From assembly GCF_007859275.1 (NCBI RefSeq), contig NZ_VOHC01000028.1, positions 62,001-126,000 on the forward strand: a stretch of DNA of 64,000 nucleotides, given 5' to 3'. The notes beneath the pieces were generated by a model. That model saw nothing but the letters and a program-made list of their open reading frames with translations, was not told where the DNA came from and did not search any database. This document shows, in pieces, positions 50,703 through 59,779 of this stretch (position 1 is the stretch's first letter; the number at the start of each line of letters is the position of its first letter). This stretch comes from Planomicrobium sp. CPCC 101079 (GTDB lineage: Bacteria > Bacillota > Bacilli > Bacillales_A > Planococcaceae). Both the position numbers and the translations under genes were made by a program.

Positions 50703-51860
50703 ATGGAACTACAAACGATGCACACTCAACTTGCCGAACGCTTAAATGGCCGCGAACTTGTTTCCGCAACCATCAGCCAGCCCCGATTAAAATCAAACGA
50801 TATTAAGCGCATAAAACTTAAACCCGTCATTATAAGAAACGAATATCATATTCAATTTGAATACCAACATGAACATATATTAAAGCACGAAAACTTGTCC
50901 GTGGATGAAGCGGCTGCGAAGTTGGAAGCCATTTTTGATGATTTTCGCCAAGCTCTATTTCAATTTACGGAAGAAAAAGTGCAAATCCAGATCTCCAAGA
51001 AATTCAAAGTGTCCTGGAAAGCCGAAGGAACTGCAGCGAAAACCGCAGAGCTTTCGCACAACCGTAAAAAGCAATATTTGCTTGAAGATGGAGTGCCTTA
51101 CCCATTTCTAGTACGCCTCGGCGTTCAAAGCTCAGACGGCAAAGTGAAAAAGCAAAAATATGATAAATTCCGCCAAATAAATCGCTTTATTGAATTTATT
51201 GATGATGCGCTTGAACATTTACCAAAAGACCGGACAGTGCGAATCCTCGATTTCGGTTCGGGCAAATCTTACTTAACGTTCGCCCTGTATCACTACTTGA
51301 GAATTGAAAAAGGTTTGGACTTGCGTGTGACCGGCCTCGATCTGAAAAAAGAAGTAATAGAAGAGTGCCAAAAAATCGCTGACGATCTTCAATATGAGCA
51401 ATTGGAATTTTTGGTCGGCGACATCAATGAATACAATGAAGAATCAGCAGTCGATATGGTAGTGACACTTCATGCCTGCGATACCGCAACAGACATGGCC
51501 CTTTCCCGGGCAGTAAAGTGGAACGCCAGCGTAATTTTGAGTGTCCCTTGCTGCCAGCATGAATTGAACAGCCAGATAGGTGCACCTGAACTCGGGCCCA
51601 TGCTTCAGCATGGATTGATCAAAGAGCGCCTCAGTGCCCTTGCGACCGACTCCATTCGTGCTGAAATCTTGTCGCTTGTCGGCTACGAAACGCAGCTGAT
51701 GGAATTTATCGACTTGGAAAACACACCAAAAAACATTCTGATCCGGGCGTATAAGACCGGCAAAAAACCAGCATCTGGACAACTCGAGCGCTATAAAGCG
51801 TTCACGCAACTTTTGTCCGCTGAGCCTTTTTTAGAAAACGAATTGCAGCACTTGCTATGA
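50703..51860 (+). CDS. Class I SAM-dependent methyltransferase (Methyltransf_32 type)
   Basis: A 385-aa protein with an N-terminal domain of about 150 residues and a Rossmann methyltransferase domain with SAM motif I ILDFGSGKSYLTFALYHYL and THLHACDTATD-like motif (VTLHACDTATDMAL) typical of the Methyltransf_32 family, whose members include tRNA methyltransferases. CCQHEL follows. The target is unknown. The next gene starts in its stop codon (ATGA), so the pair is coupled. AAAGG lies upstream of the ATG; an internal ATG five codons later is possible. Confidence 0.87.
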   Translation: MELQTMHTQLAERLNGRELVSATISQPRLKSNDIKRIKLKPVIIRNEYHIQFEYQHEHILKHENLSVDEAAAKLEAIFDDFRQALFQFTEEKVQIQISKKFKVSWKAEGTAAKTAELSHNRKKQYLLEDGVPYPFLVRLGVQSSDGKVKKQKYDKFRQINRFIEFIDDALEHLPKDRTVRILDFGSGKSYLTFALYHYLRIEKGLDLRVTGLDLKKEVIEECQKIADDLQYEQLEFLVGDINEYNEESAVDMVVTLHACDTATDMALSRAVKWNASVILSVPCCQHELNSQIGAPELGPMLQHGLIKERLSALATDSIRAEILSLVGYETQLMEFIDLENTPKNILIRAYKTGKKPASGQLERYKAFTQLLSAEPFLENELQHLL

Positions 51861-52111
51861 CGAAACAGAAGCTGCTAAACGGCGTCATTCTGGCATTCTC
51901 AGTTATCTTTGTCCGGTTTATTGATGTCCGCATTTACAATATGCATGTAGTGTTGGTGATTTTGCTGATTGTTGCGTTGATAGCCGGCTTATCGAAACTT
52001 GCCGCGCGCCTTCCTTCATTAGAAGAACCTGTTGACAGACGCAAGGCGATAGTCATAAACTTTGCCGTCCTCTTGGCGCTGGTCCTATCTTTTTTCGCTC
52101 TGGAATTGTAA
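51857..52111 (+). CDS. Small two-helix membrane protein, unknown
   Basis: An 84-aa protein with membrane segments at about 5-50 (LLNGVILAFSVIFVRF and VVLVILLIVALIAGL) and 65-84 (AIVINFAVLLALVLSFFAL), separated by a charged loop. Its ATG overlaps the methyltransferase stop by four bases, so it is translated with that gene. No family recognised. Confidence 0.75.
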   Translation: MTKQKLLNGVILAFSVIFVRFIDVRIYNMHVVLVILLIVALIAGLSKLAARLPSLEEPVDRRKAIVINFAVLLALVLSFFALEL

Positions 52112-52141
52112 GAGCCCGCAAAATTTTGCGGGCTCTTTTTA
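52111..52141 (+). terminator. Terminator of the methyltransferase operon
   Basis: AGAGCCCGCAAAATTTTGCGGGCTCTTTTT is a near-perfect dyad with T run; it can also act on the converging gene at 52147. Confidence 0.9.
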
Positions 52142-52146
52142 TATTT

Positions 52147-52575
52147 TTAAGGCTGATTGGAATTCGGTTTTTCTTCCCGATGTTCTTCAATTGCTTCTTG
52201 GATATAGGCTTTTACGGGTTCCAATGTCAGTTCTAGTCCATTCTCTTCACTTGATTGAAGATATTTTTCGAAAAAGTACAACATTGTTTCTTCTACCATA
52301 TCCGATTGCAGGCTGAGAGCATCGGTAACGTAAAGTATCCCTTCTCTTGTTGCCATCGGCGCTTCAAGCCCTTCTCTGTCCCGCTCTTCCACCCCTTCGA
52401 TTCCAAGGGCCAAGCCTTGATCAACCAATTCACCCATCGCTTTGCTGTATTGTTCTTCACCTATCTCGTCGCGCAGGCGTTTATCAAGCTCTTTCACTTC
52501 TGCTATCGTTGCGCCGTTGTAGTATTGCACATAGTAAGCCATTAAGATTTGTTCTTTATCCTGAAATGCCGCCAT
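52147..52575 (-). CDS. Conserved hypothetical helical protein
   Basis: A 142-aa acidic protein (MAAFQDKEQILMAYYVQYYNG...), mostly helical, with no signal or membrane segment. The first 75 residues have a helix pattern that could be a winged-helix fold, but no confident match. GGAGGG precedes the ATG. It converges on the small membrane protein gene. Function unknown. Confidence 0.7.
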   Translation of the reverse strand: MAAFQDKEQILMAYYVQYYNGATIAEVKELDKRLRDEIGEEQYSKAMGELVDQGLALGIEGVEERDREGLEAPMATREGILYVTDALSLQSDMVEETMLYFFEKYLQSSEENGLELTLEPVKAYIQEAIEEHREEKPNSNQP

Positions 52576-52756
52576 TAAAATCCCTCCATTTTTCCTGCTC
52601 TTTGTTTTCGTATTCCCTGATTTTCACTTCAATATGCATTTTCTTCTGATAAGCAGATTTCCTGCAGGCGATTGTTCAAAAACCGAAACTTTAGGCAGGT
52701 TGATTCGTTATTACTACTGAGAATTGAACGTTATTATTGAGAGCAGGTGAAGGAAG

Positions 52757-53680
52757 ATGGATGGAAAACCGATTGTGCAATTAAAAAACCTTTCAAAAAC
52801 CATTGGCAAAAAGAAAATCATCAAAAATTTGAACTTGGATTTATACCCCGGTCAAATCACAGGGTTTCTCGGGCCAAATGGCGCAGGAAAAACCACGACC
52901 ATCCGGATGATGGTCGGGCTGATGCAGCCGACGTCCGGAGACGTGATGATCGACGGACAATCCATTCAGACCGATTTTGAAGAAAGTATCCAGAAAGTTG
53001 GCGTTATCGTCGAAAATCCTGAAATGTACAAGTACATGAGCGGGTATAAAAACTTGCTGCATTTTTCCCGCATGCACAAAGGCGTTTCGAAACAGCGCAT
53101 CGATGAAGTCGTCATGCAAGTCGGGATGCAAAACCGCATTCATGAAAAAGTAAGTTCTTATTCGCTCGGCATGCGGCAGCGCTTAGGTTTGGCCCAAGCC
53201 CTTCTTCACAAACCAAAATTTTTGATTTTGGATGAACCAACAAACGGGCTGGATCCTGCAGGGATACGGGAATTTCGCCTGTATTTGCAAAAAGTCGCAA
53301 CTGAAAGCGGCGTTGCCGTTTTTGTTTCCAGCCACTTGCTGTCTGAAATCGAATTATTGTGCGACCGGATTGCCATCATCCAAAACGGCGAATTGATCGG
53401 CATTAAAAACGTCAATGAATTACATCATCCCCAATATTACATCCATGCTGAACCGTTAGAGCTCGCAGAAGAAGTGCTTTCCGGCATCGGATTCCCTCTA
53501 GCAAAGCACGATAAAGGCCTGGTCATTGATAGCGACGAACAGCATATTCCAGGGGCCGTTCAAATGCTCGTTTCAGCGGGAGCCAAAATCTACACTGTGC
53601 AGCCTCACCGCGCAACGCTTGAAGATCAATTCCTTGAAATGACAGGAGGTGGCCAATTTGCTCAAGCTCATGCAAAATGA
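52757..53680 (+). CDS. ABC transporter ATP-binding protein (BcrA-like, ABC-2 system)
   Basis: A 307-aa ABC ATPase with Walker A GPNGAGKTT, signature YSLGMRQR and Walker B FLILDEPTNGLDP, the pattern of BcrA/YtrB-type exporters, with a C-terminal extension of about 80 residues. It pairs with the ABC-2 permease that follows and overlaps by 23 bases. Such pairs export antimicrobial peptides or lipids or serve in bacitracin-type resistance; the substrate is unknown. No sensor genes are adjacent. Confidence 0.9.
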   Translation: MDGKPIVQLKNLSKTIGKKKIIKNLNLDLYPGQITGFLGPNGAGKTTTIRMMVGLMQPTSGDVMIDGQSIQTDFEESIQKVGVIVENPEMYKYMSGYKNLLHFSRMHKGVSKQRIDEVVMQVGMQNRIHEKVSSYSLGMRQRLGLAQALLHKPKFLILDEPTNGLDPAGIREFRLYLQKVATESGVAVFVSSHLLSEIELLCDRIAIIQNGELIGIKNVNELHHPQYYIHAEPLELAEEVLSGIGFPLAKHDKGLVIDSDEQHIPGAVQMLVSAGAKIYTVQPHRATLEDQFLEMTGGGQFAQAHAK

Positions 53681-54602
53681 ATGGATGAAATTGTGGAGCA
53701 AAAAAGCAAGTTGGATGATGGTCTTCCTGTTGGTCGTCATATTATTTGCTTCAGCCGCCATCACCAAATACGTGAATTCAACAGCGAATGAAGGCATCGA
53801 AGAATCTTGGCAGAATGTTGTCGCCGCGCAACAAGAAGCTAATCAAGCGATGCTCATGGATCCAAATATGAACGAGGCCCAAAAAGATTATTACACAGGG
53901 CAAATTGCCATCGCGGAATATCGCCTGGAAAACGATGTTCAGCCTTTTGAATTTACCAGCATGCAGCAAAGTGTCCTTGATGCGCATGAAATGCTTTCCC
54001 TCGTCACGTTATTTACTGTTGTGATCGCTGCAGGCATTACGGCTTCTGAATTTTCCCAAGGCACCATTAAAATGCTGTTGACTCGGCCTGTAAGAAGATG
54101 GAAAGTACTGACTTCCAAATATTTAACTACTATGGTTTTTGCCGGTTTATTATCGGTTATTACACTGCTGGCCGCAGCACTGGCTGGTCTGGTCTTTTTC
54201 GGTATCGGCGAAGGAACATTTCTTGTATGGACCGGCTCTGAAGTGATGGAAGGTTCTTACTGGCGGGAAGCCATTAAATTATCTGTCCTCAGTTTCGCAA
54301 GTGTCTGGATCATTGGCACTTTCGCTTTTATGCTAGGCACTGTTTTCCGCTCTAGCTCGCTTGCAATCGGATTATCGATCTTCTTGATGTTCACCGGCAT
54401 TCAAGCCGTCTTCTTGCTGAGCAATTATGAGATCATCAAGTATTATTTGTTCACGCATACCGATTTGACGCAGTTTTACAGCGGCTTCATGCCGGTTCCG
54501 GATATTACAATGACCATGTCGCTGATTGTACTATTCGTTTACTTTCTTCTTTTTCTTGGCATCAGTTATTGGACCTTCTCTAAGCGCGATATTACGGCTT
54601 AG
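53658..54602 (+). CDS. ABC-2 type permease
   Basis: A 314-aa membrane protein: one N-terminal helix (WMMVFLLVVILFASAAITKY), an extracytoplasmic segment of about 90 residues, then five helices. TASEFSQGTIKMLLTRPVRRWKVLTSKY is the ABC-2 signature region. The TTG at 53658 is used because AGGAGGTGG lies just upstream; a GTG nine bases earlier overlaps that site. It forms an export complex with the preceding ATPase. Confidence 0.9.
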   Translation: MLKLMQNEWMKLWSKKASWMMVFLLVVILFASAAITKYVNSTANEGIEESWQNVVAAQQEANQAMLMDPNMNEAQKDYYTGQIAIAEYRLENDVQPFEFTSMQQSVLDAHEMLSLVTLFTVVIAAGITASEFSQGTIKMLLTRPVRRWKVLTSKYLTTMVFAGLLSVITLLAAALAGLVFFGIGEGTFLVWTGSEVMEGSYWREAIKLSVLSFASVWIIGTFAFMLGTVFRSSSLAIGLSIFLMFTGIQAVFLLSNYEIIKYYLFTHTDLTQFYSGFMPVPDITMTMSLIVLFVYFLLFLGISYWTFSKRDITA

Positions 54603-54604
54603 AA

Positions 54605-54646
54605 CGAAAAAACCGCCTGTGCGAAATTCGCGCAGGCGGTTTTTTT
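54605..54646. terminator. Bidirectional terminator after the ABC-2 operon
   Basis: AAAAAACCGCCTG, loop, CAGGCGGTTTTTTT hairpin between converging genes. Confidence 0.9.
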
Positions 54647-55367
54647 AGTGGCCGCTCAACCAAGATGACAATGCTTCTGCCACTTGTTTTTGCTGGTCAA
54701 GTGGCGTGATGCTCGCTGCATTATCGCCTTTTTGTTTTCCATACAACCCGAATTGAGCATGATTTCCCCCTGCTATTTCTATAAAAGTGCTTTTCGGCGA
54801 AAACAGGCCGCGATTTTCTTCAATATCCGCTGTTGTTGACAACCCGTCATTTTCAGCATAGACAGAAAGCATCGGCAGCGAACTTGCCGAAAAATCCGAA
54901 GCGGGATACGAACCGAGAAAATAGAGGCCGCTCAATTCCTCTTGATGCTTTTTGGCATACATCGAAGCCGCGACACCTCCTAAAGAATGGCCGCCGATAA
55001 ACCACTGATCGATTTCCGGATGGTTATTGATGGCCAGATTGGCTTTGTCAACGCCGAAAATCGCAAAGTTTAACGGCATTCGCGGGATTATGACCAAAAA
55101 TCCTTGCTCACTCAGCTTTTCCGCTAAATAAGCGTAGGCCGCTTCCTGTACTTTAGCTCCCTGATAGAAAATGACCCCTTTTCCATTCGCTGTTTCCGGA
55201 CGAAAAAGAAGCCCTTCTTCTCCCGTTTCAATCTCTGCTGTATTTACTTGCTCTTTTAAAATGCCGCTCGGGGAGTATTGGAATTGCGTATAAATTAAAA
55301 AAGCACTTGCGCTTGACCCAACAAGCAGCGCAAGCGCTATAAAAACTCGGATGCTCCATTTTTTCAT
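54645..55367 (-). CDS. Alpha/beta hydrolase with N-terminal membrane anchor
   Basis: A 240-aa hydrolase of the PF12695-like group. Residues 1-27 form a signal or anchor helix. The nucleophile elbow is GGHSLGG (serine near 130), an acidic residue lies in VYAENDGLS and the histidine in GGNHAQFG. It probably acts on a small ester or lipid outside the membrane; the substrate is unknown. It is 27 bases downstream of the NAD(P)-binding protein gene with no terminator, so likely in one operon. Confidence 0.85.
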   Translation of the reverse strand: MKKWSIRVFIALALLVGSSASAFLIYTQFQYSPSGILKEQVNTAEIETGEEGLLFRPETANGKGVIFYQGAKVQEAAYAYLAEKLSEQGFLVIIPRMPLNFAIFGVDKANLAINNHPEIDQWFIGGHSLGGVAASMYAKKHQEELSGLYFLGSYPASDFSASSLPMLSVYAENDGLSTTADIEENRGLFSPKSTFIEIAGGNHAQFGLYGKQKGDNAASITPLDQQKQVAEALSSWLSGH

Positions 55368-55394
55368 ACGATTTTTGCTCCTATAAAGGCCAAG

Positions 55395-56009
55395 TTAATA
55401 AGCAATGCCCACTCTGCTGCCAATAAACTCAGGGTTCTCTAATTGTTTATAAGTAAATTCAGCCGTGTCACCCACCGTGATTTGTTTTCCGCCTTCCGGC
55501 AAGTAATCGCGTTCAATCCGGTAATTGCCGTACGCTTTTCCATCCGGCAAATACGTTGGACAGACAATCGTCCAATCAAGATTGGTTTTTTCCAGCAAAT
55601 GAAAAACTGCGGCGTGCTCTTCTGCCGCAAACGTCAACTTGCGGTTTGAATCGCCTCCTTGAAACCGCATAGAACCCGGCGAAAGCCGGCTGTTCAAAAT
55701 GCCAGCTGTCCCAATAGTGATAATTCGCCGTATTCTTTTCGCTTTCATCGCATTGATAATAAGCGGTATGGATTCTGATAATGTAGTAGTACGGTCTGTC
55801 CCAATCGCACTGAAGACCGCCTCTGTCCCATCGATTGTCTTTTCGACATCTTGCGCATTCCGGATATCGCCGACAATCGTTTCTAAGTTTGGATGATCAA
55901 AATGCGATTTTGACCGGACCAGTACCTTTAGATGGTGCCCATCATCCAATGCATACCGCAAAATGTTTTCCCCAACTCGTCCCGTAGCTCCGAACAACGC
56001 AATTTTCAT
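55395..56009 (-). CDS. NAD(P)-binding oxidoreductase (NmrA/atypical SDR-like)
   Basis: A 204-aa Rossmann protein with the nucleotide motif GATGRVGENI at the N-terminus, IVGDIRNAQDVEKTIDG and AVFSAIGT, followed by a C-terminal half typical of PF13460-like proteins. Activity and substrate unknown. The ATG at 56009 has AAGGAGGGAAG. It probably shares a transcript with the hydrolase gene downstream. Confidence 0.85.
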   Translation of the reverse strand: MKIALFGATGRVGENILRYALDDGHHLKVLVRSKSHFDHPNLETIVGDIRNAQDVEKTIDGTEAVFSAIGTDRTTTLSESIPLIINAMKAKRIRRIITIGTAGILNSRLSPGSMRFQGGDSNRKLTFAAEEHAAVFHLLEKTNLDWTIVCPTYLPDGKAYGNYRIERDYLPEGGKQITVGDTAEFTYKQLENPEFIGSRVGIAY

Positions 56010-56200
56010 GTTCTTCCCTCCTTGAATTTAAATCAACTAAAAACTGGCAGCAGTCTAATGGCTTAGTAAAACGAAACAAAACTATAGGCAAAAAGTGGTG
56101 TAGCCTAATTAAAAAGTATAAAGAATTTTCTGTCAACTAGTAAGTCTAACCTATAGGAAAGAAATTTAATTTCCTAATAAAAAGATTGCTAATAACTTTT
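56010..56200. other. AT-rich spacer between NAD(P)-binding gene and nitroreductase
   Basis: No coding frame or clear terminator. A weak inverted repeat, AGGAAATTAAATTTCTTTCCT, lies near 56150-56175 (minus strand, after the nitroreductase stop) and may serve as its terminator. Confidence 0.35.
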
Positions 56201-56932
56201 TTACTTGAAAAGAAAACCCTTTTTTGCCAGAAATTTTCGCAGGTCCGTGCGGTGCGGCTTGTTAAGGAAATGAGCCATTTGCTGTGTCCATGTGATTGCT
56301 TTTTGGTTGGATGTACGATTTTGATAGTAAGCGGAAATGGTGTTGTCATATTCCGGCAATAACGTTTGATATTTCACTTCATCGTATTCGTTTTCGTGCA
56401 AAATCGCTTCTACCGGCAAACGCGGTTTTACTTCATTCGCTTCATTCGGCACACCGACGGTCAGACCGTAAACCGGAAAAACACCTTCCGGCAATCCGAC
56501 CAGTTCACTGATTGCTTCCATATTATTCCGGACTCCACCAATATAGCAGATGCCATAACCTTTGGATTCCGCTGCAAGCGCCAAGTTCTGCGCTAGCAGA
56601 CCGACATCTGTAACTGCCACGATCAAATTTTCAGCATGATCAAAAACGACAGGTTCCCCTTGCATAGCTGATGCATGCTTTAAGCGATTGTAATCGGCAC
56701 ACATCAGAAGTACAGCACCAGCACCTTCCATTTGTTTAGGATTGCGGGACAGCTCCCCTAACTTTCTCCGTTTTTCCGGATCGGTTACCCAAACGATGGA
56801 ATAAGCTTGTACAAAATGCGAACTTGCTGCGTGTTGAGCTGCTTCGATCAATTCACTGACTTCTTCACGAGATAATTGTTTTTCTTGATAATCACGCACT
56901 GATGCGTGAGACTTCATAAGATTGATGACCAT
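56201..56932 (-). CDS. nfrA: NADPH-dependent nitroreductase, NfrA type
   Basis: A 243-aa oxygen-insensitive nitroreductase/flavin reductase of the NfrA group. The N-terminal SHASVRDYQEKQLSREEVSELIEAAQHAASS and the central YGICYIGGVRNNMEAISELVGLPEGVFPVYGLTVG are family segments that bind FMN. It reduces nitroaromatics and FMN with NADPH. The ATG has AAGGGG rather far upstream. Monocistronic. Confidence 0.92.
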   Translation of the reverse strand: MVINLMKSHASVRDYQEKQLSREEVSELIEAAQHAASSHFVQAYSIVWVTDPEKRRKLGELSRNPKQMEGAGAVLLMCADYNRLKHASAMQGEPVVFDHAENLIVAVTDVGLLAQNLALAAESKGYGICYIGGVRNNMEAISELVGLPEGVFPVYGLTVGVPNEANEVKPRLPVEAILHENEYDEVKYQTLLPEYDNTISAYYQNRTSNQKAITWTQQMAHFLNKPHRTDLRKFLAKKGFLFK

Positions 56933-57038
56933 TTTACTTTATTCCCCTTTCGATGCTTTCTTCTATCCTATCAAAAACTTTGCATCGATACTCTTTCAAC
57001 GTTTTTTGCTACAATAGTCATTATAGAGGTGAATCGAT

Positions 57039-57593
57039 TTGAAGCATGTGAAAATCGCTTTTTCCGCCCTTTTCTTGCTGGTACTCGGCGGTTTTTTGTT
57101 TATTTGGCTACGCAACGAAGTGGCGTTCCGGGAAGAAATCAAAGAACGGCCCGCCCCGTCAAGCCTCCACCCAATTGTTGAGGAAAAGAAAGATGAATTG
57201 ATCGAGAAAGCCGCAGACCGCGGAATTGAGATCCTCATCACAGATGATTTCCGCTCCATCGATGCGCAAAACAATTTACATCGCCAAGGACGCAGCGAAC
57301 CTGGGAGGATCGTAACGCATGCCAAAGGCGGCGAGTCCTACCACAATTACGGCCTGGCAATCGATTTTGCGCTTCGCTTGCCAGATGGAGATGTTGTATG
57401 GGATACAAAGCGCGACGGCAATGGAAACGGAAAAGCCGATTGGCTGGAAGTTGCAGACATCGCCAAAGAACTCGGATTTTCGTGGGGCGGCGACTGGCGG
57501 AACTTTAAAGACTATCCTCATTTGGAAATGACTTTCGGCTTATCGATCGACGACCTGCAAAAAGGCTGGCGGCCTGAAGACGTCATGGAATAG
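57039..57593 (+). CDS. M15-family D,D/L,D-carboxypeptidase or endopeptidase (CwlK-like)
   Basis: A 184-aa extracytoplasmic peptidase. Residues 1-25 form a signal/anchor helix. The zinc-site motif SYHNYGLAIDF (H and D) and the second histidine in KDYPHLEM match the M15C group, as in CwlK and Ply500, which cleave the peptidoglycan peptide. The stretch FSWGGDWRNFKDYPH is diagnostic. The TTG start at 57039 follows AGAGGTG. It has its own terminator. Confidence 0.9.
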   Translation: MKHVKIAFSALFLLVLGGFLFIWLRNEVAFREEIKERPAPSSLHPIVEEKKDELIEKAADRGIEILITDDFRSIDAQNNLHRQGRSEPGRIVTHAKGGESYHNYGLAIDFALRLPDGDVVWDTKRDGNGNGKADWLEVADIAKELGFSWGGDWRNFKDYPHLEMTFGLSIDDLQKGWRPEDVME

Positions 57594-57596
57594 GAA

Positions 57597-57626
57597 AAGA
57601 GCACCCTTTTTGGGTGCTCTTTCACT
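57597..57626 (+). terminator. Terminator of the M15 peptidase gene
   Basis: AAAGAGCACCC, TTTTT, GGGTGCTCTTT hairpin. Confidence 0.82.
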
Positions 57627-57680
57627 TTTATGGCGAACCTGCATATTTCTCGCCGAACTTGCGTAATCTTCAATTTCTGT

Positions 57681-58952
57681 CTACAACTCCTGCCGCAATG
57701 CCTGGATAACGTCGATTTTCGTCGCTTTCCGTGCCGGCCGCCATCCGGATACCATCGCGACGCCGATACTGATCAGTGACGCAATAAGCACTAGCTGCCA
57801 CGGGATTACCGAAATCAGAATCGTGAAGTCGCCCATTTCTTCATCACCCATGGAACTTCTGATAATGATTGGAACAAGCCAATTCGCCAAAAAGCTGAGG
57901 CCGTACGAAATGACGACAGCAAATACGGTGCCGATGATGCCGATAGCGGCACTTTCCATCAGAAAAAGCTTTTGGATCAACTTTGGCTGTGCACCGATAG
58001 CCTTCATGACGCCGATTTCACGTGTCCGTTCGGTGACTGCCATCGTCATTGTGTTAAAAATTCCGATGGAAGCAATCAACACCGCTATGGTACCGACGAA
58101 AATCAAACCTGCTTTCAATGCCGTGAAGAACATATCCATCGAGCTCAGTTCCTCAGTGACAGAATACACATAGTACTCTTTGTCTTTTAATGTCTTTGTG
58201 ATGGTCCCGACATTTTGAAGATCATCCGCATAGACTAGAATTTCATTAAAGCTTTCGGCAAGAGACAGTTTGCTGTTGAATTCCGCTCCATACGAGTCAT
58301 CAATGTATACTTTATTGTTAATAATCCAATCCTTTCCGGGCTCATCCATGATGCCTGAAACCGTGAATTTCCAAGTTCCAGATTCTGCGCCTTCTTCATA
58401 TGGGGTCAGTTCAAGTTCAAACGTCTGGCCGATGACACTGCCTGCGAACCCTTTCGCCTCTTCTCCGTTGTCTACTTTCTCCTGCTCTTCTTCCGTTAGC
58501 AAAGTCTGTGCAAAATGATAGCCAACCAAAACTTCATCATTCGATTTCGGCATTTCGCCTTCCGACAGCACGAGACCAGCTTTCCGTTCTTCTTCAAAAT
58601 CCACTAGGACCGGTGGAACAAATCCTTTTCTTTCAGCAAGTACTGCAGTCGCTTCCGCTTCCGGGCTGCTGCGTTTGACGGTTGCTATCACGTGATCGAT
58701 TTCCCGCATCGCCTGAATTTCTTTTTCACTGATTTTTTCTTCAGAATCCTCTTTTCCCGCTACTTGAATTTCCGTCACCTTCTGGTTATTCAGCACATCG
58801 TCCGTGATTGTTTTATGCAAGCCGAAACCGACTGAGGCCAAGACAATCAAAAACGCACACCCCATCATTGCTGCAAGTATAGTCGTCGCCACCCGGAGCT
58901 TATTGCGTTTCATATGCTGGCGGATAAAATCGATTTGGTCTTTAAATTGCAT
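57681..58952 (-). CDS. ABC exporter permease, MacB/FtsX type
   Basis: A 423-aa permease with an N-terminal helix, a large extracytoplasmic MacB-PCD domain (about 45-285) and three C-terminal helices; the start LRVATTILAAMMGCAFLIVLASVGFGLHKTI and the loop VTERTREIGVMKAIGAQPKLIQKLFLMESAAIGIIG are family signatures. It acts with the ATPase whose gene precedes and overlaps by 11 bases. The substrate (peptide, toxin or lipid) is unknown. Confidence 0.9.
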   Translation of the reverse strand: MQFKDQIDFIRQHMKRNKLRVATTILAAMMGCAFLIVLASVGFGLHKTITDDVLNNQKVTEIQVAGKEDSEEKISEKEIQAMREIDHVIATVKRSSPEAEATAVLAERKGFVPPVLVDFEEERKAGLVLSEGEMPKSNDEVLVGYHFAQTLLTEEEQEKVDNGEEAKGFAGSVIGQTFELELTPYEEGAESGTWKFTVSGIMDEPGKDWIINNKVYIDDSYGAEFNSKLSLAESFNEILVYADDLQNVGTITKTLKDKEYYVYSVTEELSSMDMFFTALKAGLIFVGTIAVLIASIGIFNTMTMAVTERTREIGVMKAIGAQPKLIQKLFLMESAAIGIIGTVFAVVISYGLSFLANWLVPIIIRSSMGDEEMGDFTILISVIPWQLVLIASLISIGVAMVSGWRPARKATKIDVIQALRQEL

Positions 58953-59640
58953 GACGTTTATCCCCTTTCACCAATTCACCGTCGTGGAGCCGGTATTGCC
59001 GGTGCGCCACATTGGCCACTTCTTCATCATGCGTAATAATGACGAATGTCAATTCAAGTGATCGGTTTAAAGATTGAATCAATTTTAAGATATCTTCTTC
59101 CGTTTCGGAATCCAAACTGCCTGTCGGCTCATCAGCAAGCAGAATCGGCGGGTCTGTGACCAGAGCGCGGGCGATACTGACGCGTTGCTGCTGACCACCT
59201 GATAATTCGTTCGGATAATGGTCGGCTACCGCCGCAAGCCCCACCTTTTCTAATAATTGCTGTACTTTCTTCCGTCTTTCGCCTTTAGCCACTCCTTTGA
59301 TTTTCAGCGGCAGTTCAACGTTCTCAAAAGCGGTCAATCCCGGCATCAACTGGAAATTCTGAAAGATGAAACCGAAGTTTGCCAGCCGGAAATCGGCCAT
59401 TTCCGCTTCGTTTAGCGTTGCGGTTTCTTGTTTATTCACTTTTACCGAACCAGATTCCGGCGGCATGAAACCGGCCAGCACATTCAATAGCGTCGATTTC
59501 CCCGATCCGCTTTTCCCAAGAATTGCGACTATCTCGCCTTTGCCCACGTTTAGCGTCACACCTTTCAGAACCGGAACACGGCGCTCTTTTCCTTTTTTCC
59601 CAATTGCAAATGTATGCTGCAAATTTTGAATCTCAATCAT
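58942..59640 (-). CDS. ABC exporter ATP-binding protein (MacB/LolD type)
   Basis: A 232-aa ATPase with Walker A GKSGSGKST, signature LSGGQQQR and Walker B ILLADEPTGSLD. First gene of a two-gene exporter operon with the FtsX-type permease. Upstream, a -10 box without a good -35 and two TCTTAA-containing repeats suggest activator-dependent expression, as for cell-envelope stress exporters. No regulator is adjacent. Confidence 0.92.
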   Translation of the reverse strand: MIEIQNLQHTFAIGKKGKERRVPVLKGVTLNVGKGEIVAILGKSGSGKSTLLNVLAGFMPPESGSVKVNKQETATLNEAEMADFRLANFGFIFQNFQLMPGLTAFENVELPLKIKGVAKGERRKKVQQLLEKVGLAAVADHYPNELSGGQQQRVSIARALVTDPPILLADEPTGSLDSETEEDILKLIQSLNRSLELTFVIITHDEEVANVAHRQYRLHDGELVKGDKRHAI

Positions 59641-59669
59641 TTTACTGCCCCTCTCTGCTTCATGACTTT

Positions 59670-59724
59670 AGTATAGAGGGCAAATCTTAATAAATAAGTA
59701 GGCCTTTTCTGAAGAAAATCTTAA
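59670..59724 (-). promoter_or_regulatory. Promoter region of the MacB-type operon with direct repeats
   Basis: Minus strand TATACT (59675-59670) is a plausible -10 without a consensus -35. Two copies of TTAAGATTT lie at 59690-59682 and 59724-59716, 34 bp apart in the same orientation, an arrangement suited to an OmpR-type response regulator. The regulator is not identifiable. Confidence 0.45.
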
Positions 59725-59739
59725 GAATAAACAATAAAA

Positions 59740-59772
59740 AGAAAGAGCCCGCTATGAGCCCTTTCTTTATTT
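59740..59772 (-). terminator. Hairpin after the MFS pseudogene
   Basis: AAAGAAAGGGC...GCTCTTTCTTTTT on the minus strand, eight bases past the pseudogene's final stop. Confidence 0.65.
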
Positions 59773-59779
59773 TCCCGTG

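Noticed and set aside
52660..52745. Short direct repeat CGTTATTA-TGAGA before the BcrA-like ATPase gene
   Set aside because: Two imperfect copies of unequal length; too weak to call an operator.
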